Below, in pieces: positions 1 through 9,856 of a DNA stretch of 53,889 nucleotides. The notes under the pieces were generated by a model. That model saw nothing but the letters and a program-made list of their open reading frames with translations, had not been told where the DNA came from and searched no databases. Each line of letters starts with the position of its first letter. Position 1 is the first letter of the stretch. This stretch comes from Geminisphaera colitermitum TAV2 (GTDB lineage: Bacteria; Verrucomicrobiota; Verrucomicrobiia; Opitutales; Opitutaceae), in the NCBI RefSeq assembly GCF_000171235.2, contig NZ_ABEA03000189.1, forward strand, positions 1-53,889, given 5' to 3'. The position numbers and the translations under genes were made by a program.

Positions 1-578
1 CGCCCCCCCCCCCCCCCCGCACCCTTCGTTACAATCCCGACGCCGCCCGCGCCCTCCTTGCCGAAGCCGGCTACCCCGGCGGCAAGGACGCCCCCGTCAT
101 CGAACTCCTCTACAACACCTCCGAAAACCGCCGCGCCATTGCCGAGACCCTTCAGCAAATGTGGCGGCGCGAACTCGGCATCGAAACCCGCCTCGTCAAC
201 CAAGAGGTCACCGCCACCTTCGAAGCCCGTCGCACCGGCGGCTACGAACTCCTTCGCTCCTCTTGGACCGCCGACTACGCCGATCCCATGACCTTCCTTG
301 ATCTCTTCACCTCGGCCAGCGCCAACAACTTCACCCACTGGAAAAGCCCTGCCTACGACCAACTCCTTTACCGCGCCGACCGCACTCCCAATCCCGTCAC
401 TCGCGCCGCCCTGCTCCGGGAGGCCGAGTCACTCCTCCTCGACGCCGCCCCCATCATCCCGCTCTACCACTACACACACGTCTTCCTGATCCACCCCACC
501 GTACGCGGCTGGCACCCCACGCCGCTCGATCACCATCCCTATAAACACGTCTCGCTCGACGTGACCGCACAGCCATAG
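1..578 (+). CDS. Peptide ABC transporter substrate-binding protein, C-terminal part (5' end outside window)
   Basis: The frame is open from the left edge and ends at the TAG at 576-578, so only about 190 C-terminal residues are seen. The segment RYNPDAARALLAEAGYPGG followed by a domain ending in IIPLYHYTHVFLI is typical of the last third of DppA/OppA-type (SBP_bac_5) periplasmic binding proteins, which deliver oligopeptides to an ABC permease. The window opens in a run of 16 C (3-18) that encodes about five prolines, just before the conserved RYNP segment. This is a loop where the family tolerates variation. No permease gene follows; the next gene is convergent. Substrate cannot be told from this fragment. 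Confidence 0.85.
   Translation, partial: PPPPPRTLRYNPDAARALLAEAGYPGGKDAPVIELLYNTSENRRAIAETLQQMWRRELGIETRLVNQEVTATFEARRTGGYELLRSSWTADYADPMTFLDLFTSASANNFTHWKSPAYDQLLYRADRTPNPVTRAALLREAESLLLDAAPIIPLYHYTHVFLIHPTVRGWHPTPLDHHPYKHVSLDVTAQP
3..18 (+). repeat. Poly-C tract, 16 C, in the binding-protein gene
   Basis: Sixteen consecutive C. In frame as assembled, encoding a proline run. A change of one base would truncate the transporter protein. Confidence 0.95.
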
Positions 579-644
579 GGTTACTAGCACGGTTCCTGCG
601 CAGCGGGAGACGTGTCAGACATAGATGTTGGTGCTGGCGGCTGG

Positions 645-1667
645 TTATGTTCCTTCTTTCAGAAATATATTTAGTTCCTTTAGCAAAGCATCCGATTCTG
701 TTTTGGACAAATATGGCACCTTTATTGTTCGGGCCCAATAGAAGCTCTTATCTGTAACTAGCGACACCCTTGAAAACGGGAATCCTTTCAATATATTCTC
801 TCGCTTAGGAACGGGAGTAAGAAATTCAACATTGCGAAGGAGAGTATCATCATCTGGAGCTTTAATGTCACCTTTTCTCACTCGTCCAGCGGCAACGATG
901 CCAGTCCACTTGTGCGAAAAAAATACTATATCGCCAGGCTGAACATACTCTATAAAACGCTTTGCCTCACCAAAAGCCGCGACACATTTATTTTCCATCA
1001 TATACCATACGGAATCCTCATTATAGCTGCGATTAGTATCAAACAGAACACCTTTTACATCACCAGGATTCTGATGTCTATCATAAGGCTGGGAGAAAAA
1101 TTCAAAGTATTTTTCGCCTGCAAACTCATAGATCCGATAAGGAGAAAACTCAATAGACACCCCTTGAATCCTCCAGTAATTCACCGCATTAATCAGAGCA
1201 TCATCCGCCGCACTTCCAATAACCACCAAATGCTGTTTGTTGTTGATTTCTTTAGGACTGAGTTCATGGCCTAGGCCAAATGCTTCTCGGTGAGCCTGTG
1301 CCAAATCTATTTCCTTGCCAATATATTTTCTATAGTTTTCCTGCAAAGTTGTATAGCTCCACTGTCCGGCATCTTGAGCATATCGCAATGCTTGTTGAAG
1401 AGCTCCCTCGCCAGCTGACGCCCTCTTCAGCTCAAATATAATCAAATCCCCTTTTTCATTAAGGGCATATATATCAGCTTCCGCTTGATAAGGCCGTTCT
1501 TGAAAAACCGGCATCAGACTAGTGTCTTCATAAAGCACACCGAGTATATTTTGTGCGACAAGCTCCTCTAATTCTTTTTCACTCTTCCCAAAGCTTGCAA
1601 AATCCTTGAAAGCTATTGGCTCAAGTTTTTCCGCGTTATCTTGATTCGTTGTAATTTTATATAACAT
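645..1667 (-). CDS. PD-(D/E)XK nuclease-like protein with C-terminal PUA/EVE-like domain
   Basis: 340 aa with an ATG start at 1667. The N-terminal half has a nuclease core: E and D in QAEADIYALNEKGD, then the E-x-K of LIIFELKRA, followed by a helix with QQALRYAQD. This is the pattern of NucS/DUF91-like PD-(D/E)XK nucleases. The C-terminal third (from about residue 230) contains GDIVFFSHKWTGIVAAGRV, which resembles EVE/PUA folds that read modified bases. The combination suggests a single-protein, modification-dependent nuclease, but this is inference. The gene is visibly richer in A and T than both neighbours, a sign of recent transfer. It stands alone, convergent to the transporter gene, with no methylase beside it. 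A DNA-repair role is the alternative. Confidence 0.7.
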   Translation of the reverse strand: MLYKITTNQDNAEKLEPIAFKDFASFGKSEKELEELVAQNILGVLYEDTSLMPVFQERPYQAEADIYALNEKGDLIIFELKRASAGEGALQQALRYAQDAGQWSYTTLQENYRKYIGKEIDLAQAHREAFGLGHELSPKEINNKQHLVVIGSAADDALINAVNYWRIQGVSIEFSPYRIYEFAGEKYFEFFSQPYDRHQNPGDVKGVLFDTNRSYNEDSVWYMMENKCVAAFGEAKRFIEYVQPGDIVFFSHKWTGIVAAGRVRKGDIKAPDDDTLLRNVEFLTPVPKRENILKGFPFSRVSLVTDKSFYWARTIKVPYLSKTESDALLKELNIFLKEGT

Positions 1668-2014
1668 AAATAATTTTTATCAACCAGTGACAATCTCCCT
1701 GACCAAACACGGTGTTTTGGCCGGCATCATGGTCAGGTTGGGCGAGTTAAGCGCCGAAGATGACGGCTCGGTGAAATCAAACCTTCCACAACCAAGCGGC
1801 CTTTGACGGAAGGATTCCCTCATTGGCCGGAGCGGAGAGTGGATTAAGGGGTGAGGCATGTCGGACTTGTTTTCTTCCGCAATCACCTCTGCCTGGCAAT
1901 TCAGGAATTTCACATGGAATCTCACCATTGCTTCCAGCCCCCCCCCCCCCCAGCGCACAGCGGCAAGCGCGGCGTTGCCAAGTGCGGCAAAGTTTGCGCC
2001 CATGGTCCTCCTCA
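1668..2014. other. Intergenic region with poly-C14 and palindromic boilerplate, no convincing gene
   Basis: About 350 bases between the nuclease gene and trpA. It contains a run of 14 C at 1938-1951. Both strands stay open for over 80 codons, but the minus-strand frame runs over the trpA start and the plus-strand frame is only an upstream extension of trpA. I see no protein family in either. It probably holds a decayed mobile repeat plus the trpA leader. Confidence 0.5.
1938..1951 (+). repeat. Poly-C tract, 14 C, upstream of trpA
   Basis: Fourteen C, about 63 bases before the trpA start codon and on the trpA coding strand. A length change here could alter the leader but not the protein. Confidence 0.95.
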
Positions 2015-2836
2015 ATGAAAGCAACCGACCGCATCGCCGAGACGTTTCAACGCTGCCACAACGAAAATCGCGCCGCCTTCGTCGCCTACCTCTGCGCCGG
2101 GGACCCCGATTTCGACACCTCGCTCGAAGCCTGCCGCGCCGTCCTGCGCAACGGCACCGACATCCTCGAACTCGGCGTGCCCTTCTCCGATCCCCTCGCC
2201 GACGGACTTACCAATCAACTCGCCGCCCAGCGCGCCCTCGAAAGCGGCATGACCGCCGCGCGCGTTTTCGACCTCGCCCGCACCCTCCGCGCCGAATTCC
2301 CCCAAACTCCCCTCGTATTCTACACCTACTACAACCTCGTTTTCGCCAACGGCATCGACGCCTACGTACGCCGCGCCAAGGAGGCGGGTATCGACGCCCT
2401 CCTCACGCTCGACCTCCCCCCCGAGGAGGCGGACGACCTCGCCGCCGCCTGTCGCCAGCATGGCGTGCGCACCGTGTTCATCATCGCGCCCACCACGCCC
2501 GACGAACGCATTGCCACCATCGCCGCGGCCACCACGGGATTTATCTATTATGTGTCGCGCGAAGGCGTGACCGGCGTGCAAGACTCCGTCGCCACCGGCT
2601 TGGGCGCGGCCATGCAACGCATAAAAAGCCGCACCACCCTGCCCGTGGTGATCGGTTTCGGTATCGGCAAACGCGAACACGTCGCGGAAGTCGCCCGCCA
2701 CGCCGACGGCGTTGTCGTGGGCAGCGCGCTCGTCAACGTCATCCGGGCCAACCTCGACAACCGCTCCGCCATTGCCCCCGCCATCGGAGCCAGGGCCGCC
2801 GACCTCGTCGCCGGAGTCGGACGCGCCAAAACCTGA
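2015..2836 (+). CDS. trpA: Tryptophan synthase alpha chain
   Basis: 273 aa, against about 268 in the family. It cleaves indole-3-glycerol phosphate to indole and glyceraldehyde 3-phosphate; indole passes to the beta chain. The signature ILELGVPFSDPLADG carries the two catalytic acids (E52 and D63 here, equivalent to Glu49 and Asp60 of the enteric enzyme). GFGIGKREHV and GVVVGSALV form the phosphate-binding end of the TIM barrel. The frame is open 64 codons further upstream, but that part is low-complexity and crosses the poly-C tract. I place the start at the ATG at 2015, which precedes the conserved N-terminus. No trpB is adjacent, so the gene appears detached from a trp operon. Confidence 0.95.
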   Translation: MKATDRIAETFQRCHNENRAAFVAYLCAGDPDFDTSLEACRAVLRNGTDILELGVPFSDPLADGLTNQLAAQRALESGMTAARVFDLARTLRAEFPQTPLVFYTYYNLVFANGIDAYVRRAKEAGIDALLTLDLPPEEADDLAAACRQHGVRTVFIIAPTTPDERIATIAAATTGFIYYVSREGVTGVQDSVATGLGAAMQRIKSRTTLPVVIGFGIGKREHVAEVARHADGVVVGSALVNVIRANLDNRSAIAPAIGARAADLVAGVGRAKT

Positions 2837-3216
2837 GAAAATCAACCACTGATGTTACACAAACGGAGCAAGGAGCGGCGGTTTCCAACCGCCGGACGAC
2901 GCGAAGCGTCGCCAATTTGGATAGCGCACGATTAGCCACCAAGGCGATCCTGTCGCAGTGCTATCAGTGAAAACGATAACTTTTCCAGTTCTCCCCAAAA
3001 CACCGCTCCACCAGCCCCGCAGGCTGCGCATTTTTTGCGACATCGCCCCACCTCATTTTCCGGGGCTTCCCTCGTAAAGCGATTAGTCTGAGGACGCATT
3101 ACGCATAAATTGTCTTATAGTTGTGTCCAACTTCTAGCCTCTAGAAAATTTGGTTTACATTGGAAATACCCAGGCATTCGTTCTCCCTTCGACTTTAACC
3201 AGACCAACCACGACCA
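2837..3216. other. Intergenic region with a palindromic repeat; likely carries the act operon promoter
   Basis: 380 bases without a gene. At 2871-2912 there is a repeat with two small hairpins: GGCGGTT/AACCGCC (2877-2893) and GACGC/GCGTC (2898-2910). The same repeat occurs in opposite orientation inside fliK (33468-33517). The rest, from about 3080 to 3160, is AT-richer and the natural place for the promoter of the respiratory operon. I could not pin a -35/-10 pair. Confidence 0.5.
2871..2912 (+). repeat. Dispersed palindromic repeat (copy also in fliK)
   Basis: Contains GGAGCGGCGGTTTCCAACCG followed by a second hairpin GACGC-GAA-GCGTC. A reverse-complement relative lies at 33468-33517 in fliK, where it is translated. 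Confidence 0.65.
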
Positions 3217-3465
3217 GTGAGCCATCCACACTCGCGAAAGACCTTTTTCGCCAAGCTTCTCGGTATCTCGGCCGCCATCGGCCTTATGCCCCGACTGCTT
3301 GCGAAACCCGTATCTTCCACCGCCAACGCGGTCGCCACCCAGGCGTCAGTCCCGGGTGCTCCCGGCTCCGGCCGTCCTGGTTCTGGTGGCCTTGGCAACA
3401 AAACCCCGGCATTCATCCTTCGGCCTGACCCGCGCGCCATCGCGCGCACGGCCGGCGCGGAATGA
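3217..3465 (+). CDS. Small exported or anchored protein at the head of the act operon
   Basis: 82 aa with a GTG start at 3217. The N-terminus SRKTFFAKLLGISAAIGL is a basic stretch followed by a hydrophobic segment, so export or membrane anchoring is likely. The rest is rich in G, P and A with no recognised domain. The stop overlaps the actA start as ATGA (3462-3465), which argues that it is translated and coupled to actA. Function unknown. An alternative is that it is not a gene and actA starts later, at 3501. Confidence 0.5.
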   Translation: MSHPHSRKTFFAKLLGISAAIGLMPRLLAKPVSSTANAVATQASVPGAPGSGRPGSGGLGNKTPAFILRPDPRAIARTAGAE

Positions 3466-4157
3466 GCGGCACAGTCGTCAACCCGGGAAAACCAACGGCT
3501 ATGTCCTACCTCTTTCCGAAGTCAGCCAACCGGCTGCCGCTGCAAATCATCGTGTATCTGTTCATCCTCGGCGGCATCGCCACCGCGGCCATCACCTACT
3601 ACGCCACGCCGAAGTATGCGAATGTCGGATACGCGCCGACGCAGCCCGTCCCCTTCAGCCACGCCCTCCACGCCGGCCAGCTCGGGCTCGACTGCCGTTA
3701 CTGCCACACCGGCGTGGACAAAGGCCCCACCTCCACCGTCCCCACCTCGCAGACCTGCATGAACTGCCACAACCAAGTGCGCACCGACAGCCCCCTGCTC
3801 CAACCCGTGCGCGACAGCTACGAATCCGGCCAGCCCGTGCCCTGGGTCAAAATCCACGCCCTGCCCGACTACGTTTATTTCAACCACTCCGTCCACATCG
3901 CCCGCGGCGTCTCCTGCGTCGAGTGCCACGGACGTGTCGATCAGATGGAAGTCGTCCGTCAGGAAAAACCCCTCAGCATGGCTTGGTGCCTTGAGTGCCA
4001 CCGCAACCCCGCCACTGGCATCCGTGACCCCAAACTCGTCACCCAACTCGCCTGGCAACACCCCGGCGGCGACGACGCCAAACTCAAAGACGGCAAAAAG
4101 TTTATCCACGATTGGAACGTCATGCCCCCTCAAAGCTGCTCCGGCTGCCACCGCTAA
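3462..4157 (+). CDS. actA: Alternative complex III subunit A, pentaheme cytochrome c
   Basis: 231 aa with five CxxCH heme sites: CRYCH (about residue 78), CMNCH, CVECH, CLECH and, at the extreme C-terminus, CSGCH. One membrane segment lies near residues 28-47 (LQIIVYLFILGGIATAAITY). This is the ActA pattern: a membrane-tethered periplasmic pentaheme subunit that takes electrons from quinol oxidation in ACIII. I chose the ATG at 3462 because of its ATGA overlap with the preceding gene. An in-frame ATG at 3501 gives MSYLFPKSANRLPLQ, which looks more like the usual ActA N-terminus. actB follows after 27 bases. Confidence 0.93.
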   Translation: MSGTVVNPGKPTAMSYLFPKSANRLPLQIIVYLFILGGIATAAITYYATPKYANVGYAPTQPVPFSHALHAGQLGLDCRYCHTGVDKGPTSTVPTSQTCMNCHNQVRTDSPLLQPVRDSYESGQPVPWVKIHALPDYVYFNHSVHIARGVSCVECHGRVDQMEVVRQEKPLSMAWCLECHRNPATGIRDPKLVTQLAWQHPGGDDAKLKDGKKFIHDWNVMPPQSCSGCHR

Positions 4158-4184
4158 ATCATCCAACGCCGCACCGCCCGCCGA

Positions 4185-7100
4185 ATGAAACGCAAATTTC
4201 ACCATCCCGAACCCGACACCAACGCCACCACCCCCTCCGGACGCAATTATTGGCGCAGCCTCGACGAACTCGCCGCCACGCCCGGCTTCAAGCAACAACT
4301 CGAACGCGAATTCCCCGAAGGCGCCTCGACCCTCGCCGGAGTTGACCGCCGCCAGTTCTTCAAGCTCATGGCCGCCGGCTTTGCCCTCGGCGGACTCGGT
4401 TTGGCTGCTGGTTGCCGCCGCCCCGAAAAACACATCCTCCCCTACGGCAAATCCGTCGAAGACATCATCCCCGGCCTCCCCCTCTACTACGCCACCGCCT
4501 TCCCCCACCGCCGCGGAGCCATCCCCCTCCTCGCCGAGACGCATCAGGGCCGCCCCACCAAACTCGAAGGCAACCCCACCTACAAACCCTACGGCGGAGC
4601 CACCACACTCCTCGCCCAAGCCACCGTCCTCGACCTTTACGACCCCGACCGCGCCACCACCCACATCATCAACCGCGCCGCCGCCACCCCCGCCGCGATT
4701 CAAGACATGTTAACCAAAATCGCCAAGGACCACGCCGAGGACAAAGGCGCAGGCCTCGCCCTCCTCGCCGGTCACTCCTCCTCACCCACCCGCGCCCGCC
4801 TCGTTGCCGCGCTGCGCAAAAAATTCCCCGCTGCCACCTGGACCGAATACGAACCCATTCAGGACGAACCACCTCCCGCCGCCGCGCAAGCCGCGTTCGG
4901 CAACCCCGACATCAAACCCCGCTACCAATTTGCCAAAGCCGCGCGCATCGTCTCCATCGACTCCGACTTTTTCCACGCCGAGTCCGGCTCGCTCTACTAT
5001 ACCCGCGAATTCGCCAAGGGTCGCAAAGTCCAAAAACGCGACGACCCGATGAACCGCCTCTACGCCGTCGAGAGCACGCTCACGCTCACCGGCTCCATGG
5101 CCGACCACCGCCTGCGCCTTGCCAGCAGCCACATGCTGGCCTTCATCGCCGCGCTCCACGTCCGTATCACCAAGACCGATACATTCGCCCCGCTCGCCGC
5201 CGGACTCGATTTCAAAAACAAGGACGCGTGGCTCGACGCCTGCGCCGCCGACCTCCTCGCGCACCGCGGACGCAGCATCATCGTCCCCGGCGCGCACCTC
5301 CCCGCGCAAGTCCACGCCCTCGCCCACGCCATCAACGCCACCCTCGGCAACATCGGCCCCGGCAACCCCGTGGAACTGCTTCAACTCCCCTCCCCCCCCC
5401 CCCGGCACGATCCAAACCCTCGCCAAAGCCATCGACAGCGGCTCTGTGACGACGCTCATCATCCTCGGCGGCAATCCCGCCTACGACGCGCCCGCCGACC
5501 TCGACTTCCCCACCCTCCTCAAAAAAATTCCCCGCATCGTCCGCCACGGCTATTACGTGGACGAGACCACCGTGGCCGCCAGCGCCGCCGCGCCCGAAGG
5601 CACCGCGCACATCGCCGCCGCCCACTTCCTCGAATCCTGGGGCGATGCCCGCACCGCCGACGGCACCATCGTGCCCGTGCAACCGATGATCCAGCCGCTC
5701 TTCAACGGCCTCACCGAAAACGAAGTCCTCGCCCACCTCGCCGACCTCGAAAAAACCGATCCCTACACCCTCGTTCACGACACCCTCGTCCCGCTCGCGG
5801 GCAAAGGAGCGGGAGGCGCGATCGATGCCGACGCCGCCTTCCGCAAATTCCTCCACGACGGCCTCCTCGAAGGCAGCGCCTACAAGCAGGCCGACGCCAC
5901 CTTCAACCCCGCCGGACTCTCCCCGCTCTTCACCGGCCCCGCCACCGTCACACTCCGCCCCCCTGCCCTCTCCGCGCAAAACCTCGAAGTCCGCTTCGTC
6001 ACCGACCACAAAGTCGATGACGGACGCTTTGCCAACAACGGCTGGCTCCAAGAATGCCCCGACCCGATCACCAAGGTTGCCTGGGACAACGCCATCCTCG
6101 TCTCCCCGCATCTTGCCCGTCACCTCGGCATCGAACCCGGCGGCTCCAAACTGCAAGTTGCGCGCAAAGAAACCGCTGAATTCGCCGCCGGCAAAGAACG
6201 CGCCTTCATCGGACGCGTCACCCTCAACGGACGCACCATCACCGGCCCCCTGCAAATCCAGCCCGGCCTCTCCAACTTTACCATCGTCCTCCCCCTTGGC
6301 TACGGCCGCACCGTTTCCGGACGCGTGGGCAAAGGCACCGGCCACAACTTCTATCCCATCCGCACCAGCGACGCGCCCTGTATTGCCGTTGGCGCTACAA
6401 TCGAAGTCACCACTGACCGCTACCTCCTCGCCAACACGCAGGAGCACTGGTCGATGGAAGGTCGCGACATCGTCCGCGAGACCAACTACGAAGAAGGCGG
6501 CAAGACCGACCTCGCCTGGGTCAATCAGATGGGCATGGAGTCGCACGCCCCCGCCAACCTCGGCCCCGACAAAGACAAACCGCTCGCCGAACTCGTCACC
6601 ACGATCCCCCGCGGCAACTCGCTTTACCAAACGCCCGAGTTCGACGGCCTGCACCAATGGGGCATGTCGATCGACCTCAACACCTGCATCGGCTGCAACG
6701 CCTGCGTCGTCGCCTGCCAGGCCGAGAACAACATACCCATTGTCGGCAAAGACCAAGTCCTGCGCGGACGCGAGATGCACTGGATACGCCTCGACCGCTA
6801 CTACTCCGACGGACGCGCCGAGGGCGCCGCCTTCGGAGGCGAAGGCAACCGCGAGATTCCCGAGGACCCGCAAGTCAGCCTCATGCCCGTGGGCTGCCAG
6901 CACTGCGAACTCGCCCCCTGCGAAACCGTGTGCCCCGTCAACGCCACCGTGCACGACAACGAAGGCCTCAACACCATGGCCTACAACCGTTGCATCGGCA
7001 CCCGTTACTGCGCCAACAACTGCCCTTACAAAGTCCGCCGCTTCAACTTTTTCGACTGGAACAAGCGCGCCACCGACCAGCTCTACATGGGCCCGCTCGG

Positions 7101-7539
7101 CGAGCAGAAGCAGATGCCTGAACTCGTCAAAATGGTGAAAAACCCCGACGTCACCGTGCGTATGAGAGGCGTCATGGAAAAGTGCACCTACTGCGTGCAA
7201 CGCATCCAGCAGGCCAAGATCGCGCAAAAACGCAAAGCCGGCGCCAGCGACGCCGTGCTCATCCCTGACGGCACGATCAAGACTGCCTGCCAGCAAGTGT
7301 GCCCGGTCGATGGAGTCACCTTTGGCAACCTCCGCGATCCGGAGAGCGCCGTATCCAAAGCGAAAGCACGCGAGCAGGACTACGCCTTGCTCGGCTACCT
7401 CAACATCCGACCGCGCACCACGTATCTCGGCAAGCTCCGCAACCCCAACCCCGCGATGCCCGACTACGCCGCGCCGTACAGCCGCACCGAATACGACTCC
7501 AAGAACCACCCACCCGCCGCAGGAGGCCACCACGGATGA
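4185..7539 (+). CDS. actB: Alternative complex III subunit B (molybdopterin-like plus Fe-S), frameshifted at a poly-C tract
   Basis: The start at 4185 gives an N-terminus with WRSLDELA and a Tat-like RRQFFKLMAAGFALGG leading to a cysteine. A long domain related to molybdopterin oxidoreductases but without visible cofactor ligands follows. The C-terminal ferredoxin-like part has four cysteine groups: CIGCNACVVAC, CQHCELAPCETVCP, CIGTRYCANNCPYK, and CTYC with CQQVCP. All fits ActB, the electron-wiring subunit of ACIII. The frame breaks at the C12 run at 5392-5403. Eleven or fourteen C would give one 1117-aa protein. As assembled, the first frame runs on to a stop at 6020. The downstream frame is well conserved to its end, so the gene is not decayed. 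Phase variation, slippage during expression or a sequencing error are all possible. Confidence 0.93.
5392..5403 (+). repeat. Poly-C tract, 12 C, that puts actB out of frame
   Basis: A TCC codon at 5391 is followed by ten more C before GGC at 5404, one too many for the downstream frame. It lies between the NPVELLQLP and GTIQTLAKA segments of the molybdopterin-like domain. Confidence 0.95.
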
Positions 7540-8378
7540 GTAACAACGCCTCATCTACATTCCCTGGTAGGGAGGCCTCTCCGAGGCCTCCGCAAGACGC
7601 TGCGCCCGTCCCCAACGCCACATCCGCCAAATCTGTCCCAATACCATCCGTAGCAGCCCCCGTTGGCGGCACTCCAACCGGAGGCCTCGGAGAGGCCTCC
7701 CTACCAGGACAACATGCCTTAATCACAAGGCCACCTGATCGCAAATGGCTGAATCACGAAACTCCGGCATGGATCAAATTCCCCACCTTTTTCATCACGC
7801 TCAATTGTAGAAAACGCGGGCACAATCATCTGGCCTGCCCCAGCGTCGGCCCGGCACTTCTCGACAGTGTTCGCTTCTATCAAAAATCGGGCAACTGGTA
7901 TCCACTCATCTGGCTTTTGATGCCTGACCATCTGCATGCAGTGATTTCAGTGTCTCTCGATAAAGACATCACAAAGCTGCTTGCCTCTTGGAAACGCCAC
8001 ACTGCCACGCATCAACACATTGATTGGCAAGAAGGCTTTTTCGATCACCGCCTGCGCCAAGATGAAAGTGCCAACGAAAAAATTGCCTACATCGCCAACA
8101 ATCCCGTCCGCGCCAACCTAGTCGCACATCCGGACGACTGGCCGTATCGTCTTTTCGGTTACGAACTAAAAACCACCCCCACCCCTGGTAGGGAGGCCTC
8201 TCCGAGGCCTCCGCAAAACGCTGCGCCCGTCCCCAACGCCACATCCGCCAAATCTGTCCCATTACCATCCGTATCCAGCCCCGCTAACGGCACTCCAACC
8301 GGAGACCTCGGAGAGGCCTCCCTACCGGGCGCTGCCGCGCCAACATCACTCACCACTCATCCATCCATTTCCCGCTAA
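7536..8378 (+). CDS. REP-associated tyrosine transposase (RAYT, Y1/HUH family)
   Basis: Core at about 7740-8165. [14 protein letters not shown] starts the fold. MPDHLHAVI carries the HUH metal-binding histidines, and [16 protein letters not shown] carries the likely catalytic tyrosine. Together these identify a single-strand nuclease of the IS200-like Y1 class that acts on REP hairpins. The frame stays open through both flanking REPINs, which encode [11 protein letters not shown]-type sequence at both ends of the protein. The only in-frame ATG before the catalytic motif is at 7536, overlapping the actB stop (ATGA). The stop overlaps the actC start (TAATG at 8376-8380). The real protein may be shorter, starting at an unusual codon after the first REPIN. 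It is a passenger in a respiratory operon. Confidence 0.88.
   Translation: MSNNASSTFPGREASPRPPQDAAPVPNATSAKSVPIPSVAAPVGGTPTGGLGEASLPGQHALITRPPDRKWLNHETPAWIKFPTFFITLNCRKRGHNHLACPSVGPALLDSVRFYQKSGNWYPLIWLLMPDHLHAVISVSLDKDITKLLASWKRHTATHQHIDWQEGFFDHRLRQDESANEKIAYIANNPVRANLVAHPDDWPYRLFGYELKTTPTPGREASPRPPQNAAPVPNATSAKSVPLPSVSSPANGTPTGDLGEASLPGAAAPTSLTTHPSISR
7566..7705 (+). repeat. REPIN, left copy beside RAYT
   Basis: Left arm 7566-7592 begins GGTAGGGAGGCCTCTCCGAG. Right arm 7679-7705 is its exact reverse complement over 27 bases. Each arm also folds on itself (GAGGCCT/AGGCCTC). Confidence 0.95.
8187..8326 (+). repeat. REPIN, right copy beside RAYT
   Basis: Arms 8187-8213 and 8300-8326. The right arm has one G-to-A change (CGGAGACCTCGG). 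Same spacer type as the left copy. Confidence 0.95.
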
Positions 8379-9844
8379 TGGCCCACGCTGACACATCCGC
8401 CGCCACTGCCGACGCGCACACTGCCATTCCACGGCCCGCCATTCTCGACGAAGTCCGGCCCGCGCACCTGCCGCGCGCCACCCTCGTCGAGAACAACCAC
8501 TCCTTCGCCTGGGTTACCGACAAAATCGCCGGCATCATCGAAGCCAAAACCCCAACCTGGTGGTGGGTCTGCTTCGCCATCGCCTGCTGCGTTGCCTCGT
8601 TCACCGTCGCCGGCCTCACCTACCTCGTATCCACCGGCGTCGGCGTCTGGGGACACGCCAATCCCGTCAACTGGGCGTGGGACATCGTCAACTTCGTCTT
8701 CTGGATCGGTATCGGCCACGCCGGTACACTCATCTCCGCCATCCTCTGCCTGCTCCGACAAAAATGGCGCACCTCGATCAACCGCGCCGCCGAGGCCATG
8801 ACGATCTTCGCCGTCGTCTGCGCCGGCCTCTTCCCCGTGTTTCACGTTGGCCGCGTTTGGTACGCCGTCTGGCCAGGCTTCCTGTTCCCTGTTCCCAATT
8901 CCAACGCCATCTGGCCCAACTTCCGCTCGCCCCTCGAATGGGACGTCTTTGCCGTCTCCACCTACGCGACGGTTTCCGTTCTCTTCTGGTACGTGGGACT
9001 CGTCCCCGACCTTGCCGTGCTCCGCGACCGCTTTGCCCGCGCAGGCAACCGCCTCAAAGCCACCCTCTACGGCCTCTTCGCCATGGGCTGGCGCGGCAGC
9101 AACCGCCACTGGAGCAACTACGAAATGGCCTACCTCATCCTCGCCGGTGTATCCACTCCGCTGGTAATCTCCGTGCACACCATCGTGTCGTTCGACTTCG
9201 CCGTCTCGCTCATCCCCGGCTGGCACACCACAATATTCCCCCCCTACTTCGTGGCCGGCGCCATCTTCTCCGGCTTCGGCATGGTGCTCACGCTCATGCT
9301 CCCGCTGCGCTCGATCTTCAAACTCCAGGACCTCATCACGCAGTATCACATCGACTGCATGTGCAAGATCACCTTGGCGACCGGCACCATCGTCGGCTAC
9401 GCCTACGGCATGGAGTTCTTCATCGCCTGGTATGGCGCGAACCCCTACGAAGGCTTTGCCTTCATCAACCGCGCATTCGGCCACTACGCCTGGGCCTACT
9501 GGATCATGATAACGTGCAACGTCATCACGCCCCAATTCTTCTGGTTCCGCTGGGTGCGCGAAAATACCACGCTCGTCTGGGTGCTCTCGATCTTCGTCAA
9601 CGTCGGCATGTGGTTCGAACGCTTCGTTATCATCGTCACCTCGCTCGCCCGCGACTTCCTCCCGTCGAGTTGGGGTTACTACAGCCCGTCCATCGTGGAA
9701 GTGTTCACCTTCTTCGGCACCTTCGGTGTGTTCAGCGTGCTGTTCCTCCTCTTCATCCGCTTCCTCCCCATCATGCCAATGGCCGAAATCAAAGCCGTCA
9801 TGCCGCAGGCCGACGTCCACGGCGGCCACGACCACAAACACTAA
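8378..9844 (+). CDS. actC: Alternative complex III subunit C, NrfD-like membrane quinol-binding subunit
   Basis: 488 aa, strongly hydrophobic, about ten membrane helices. Segments such as [35 protein letters not shown] and [11 protein letters not shown] are characteristic of the NrfD/PsrC family as found in ActC, which provides the quinol site of ACIII. It ends in a histidine-rich tail (HGGHDHKH). The start at 8378 overlaps the RAYT stop; before the insertion it would have followed actB directly. actD begins 12 bases downstream. Confidence 0.95.
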   Translation: MAHADTSAATADAHTAIPRPAILDEVRPAHLPRATLVENNHSFAWVTDKIAGIIEAKTPTWWWVCFAIACCVASFTVAGLTYLVSTGVGVWGHANPVNWAWDIVNFVFWIGIGHAGTLISAILCLLRQKWRTSINRAAEAMTIFAVVCAGLFPVFHVGRVWYAVWPGFLFPVPNSNAIWPNFRSPLEWDVFAVSTYATVSVLFWYVGLVPDLAVLRDRFARAGNRLKATLYGLFAMGWRGSNRHWSNYEMAYLILAGVSTPLVISVHTIVSFDFAVSLIPGWHTTIFPPYFVAGAIFSGFGMVLTLMLPLRSIFKLQDLITQYHIDCMCKITLATGTIVGYAYGMEFFIAWYGANPYEGFAFINRAFGHYAWAYWIMITCNVITPQFFWFRWVRENTTLVWVLSIFVNVGMWFERFVIIVTSLARDFLPSSWGYYSPSIVEVFTFFGTFGVFSVLFLLFIRFLPIMPMAEIKAVMPQADVHGGHDHKH

Positions 9845-9856
9845 AACCACAGAATC

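Larger units (their letters stand above)
7566..8326 (+). mobile_element. REPIN-RAYT-REPIN cassette inserted between actB and actC
   Basis: Two nearly identical direct copies of a 140-base REPIN (7566-7705 and 8187-8326) bracket the RAYT core. Their internal spacers match over most of their length, including the text TGCGCCCGTCCCCAACGCCA. This spacer differs from the other REPINs in the window, so the flanking pair arose together. Confidence 0.85.

Noticed and set aside
1680-2024. Minus-strand frame of 114 codons upstream of trpA
   Set aside because: It overlaps the trpA start, has no recognisable domain and includes the poly-C tract; more likely repeat debris.
7566-8326. CRISPR array from the repeated GGCCTC units
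   Set aside because: Units are inverted, not regularly spaced direct repeats, and enclose a RAYT; they are REPINs.
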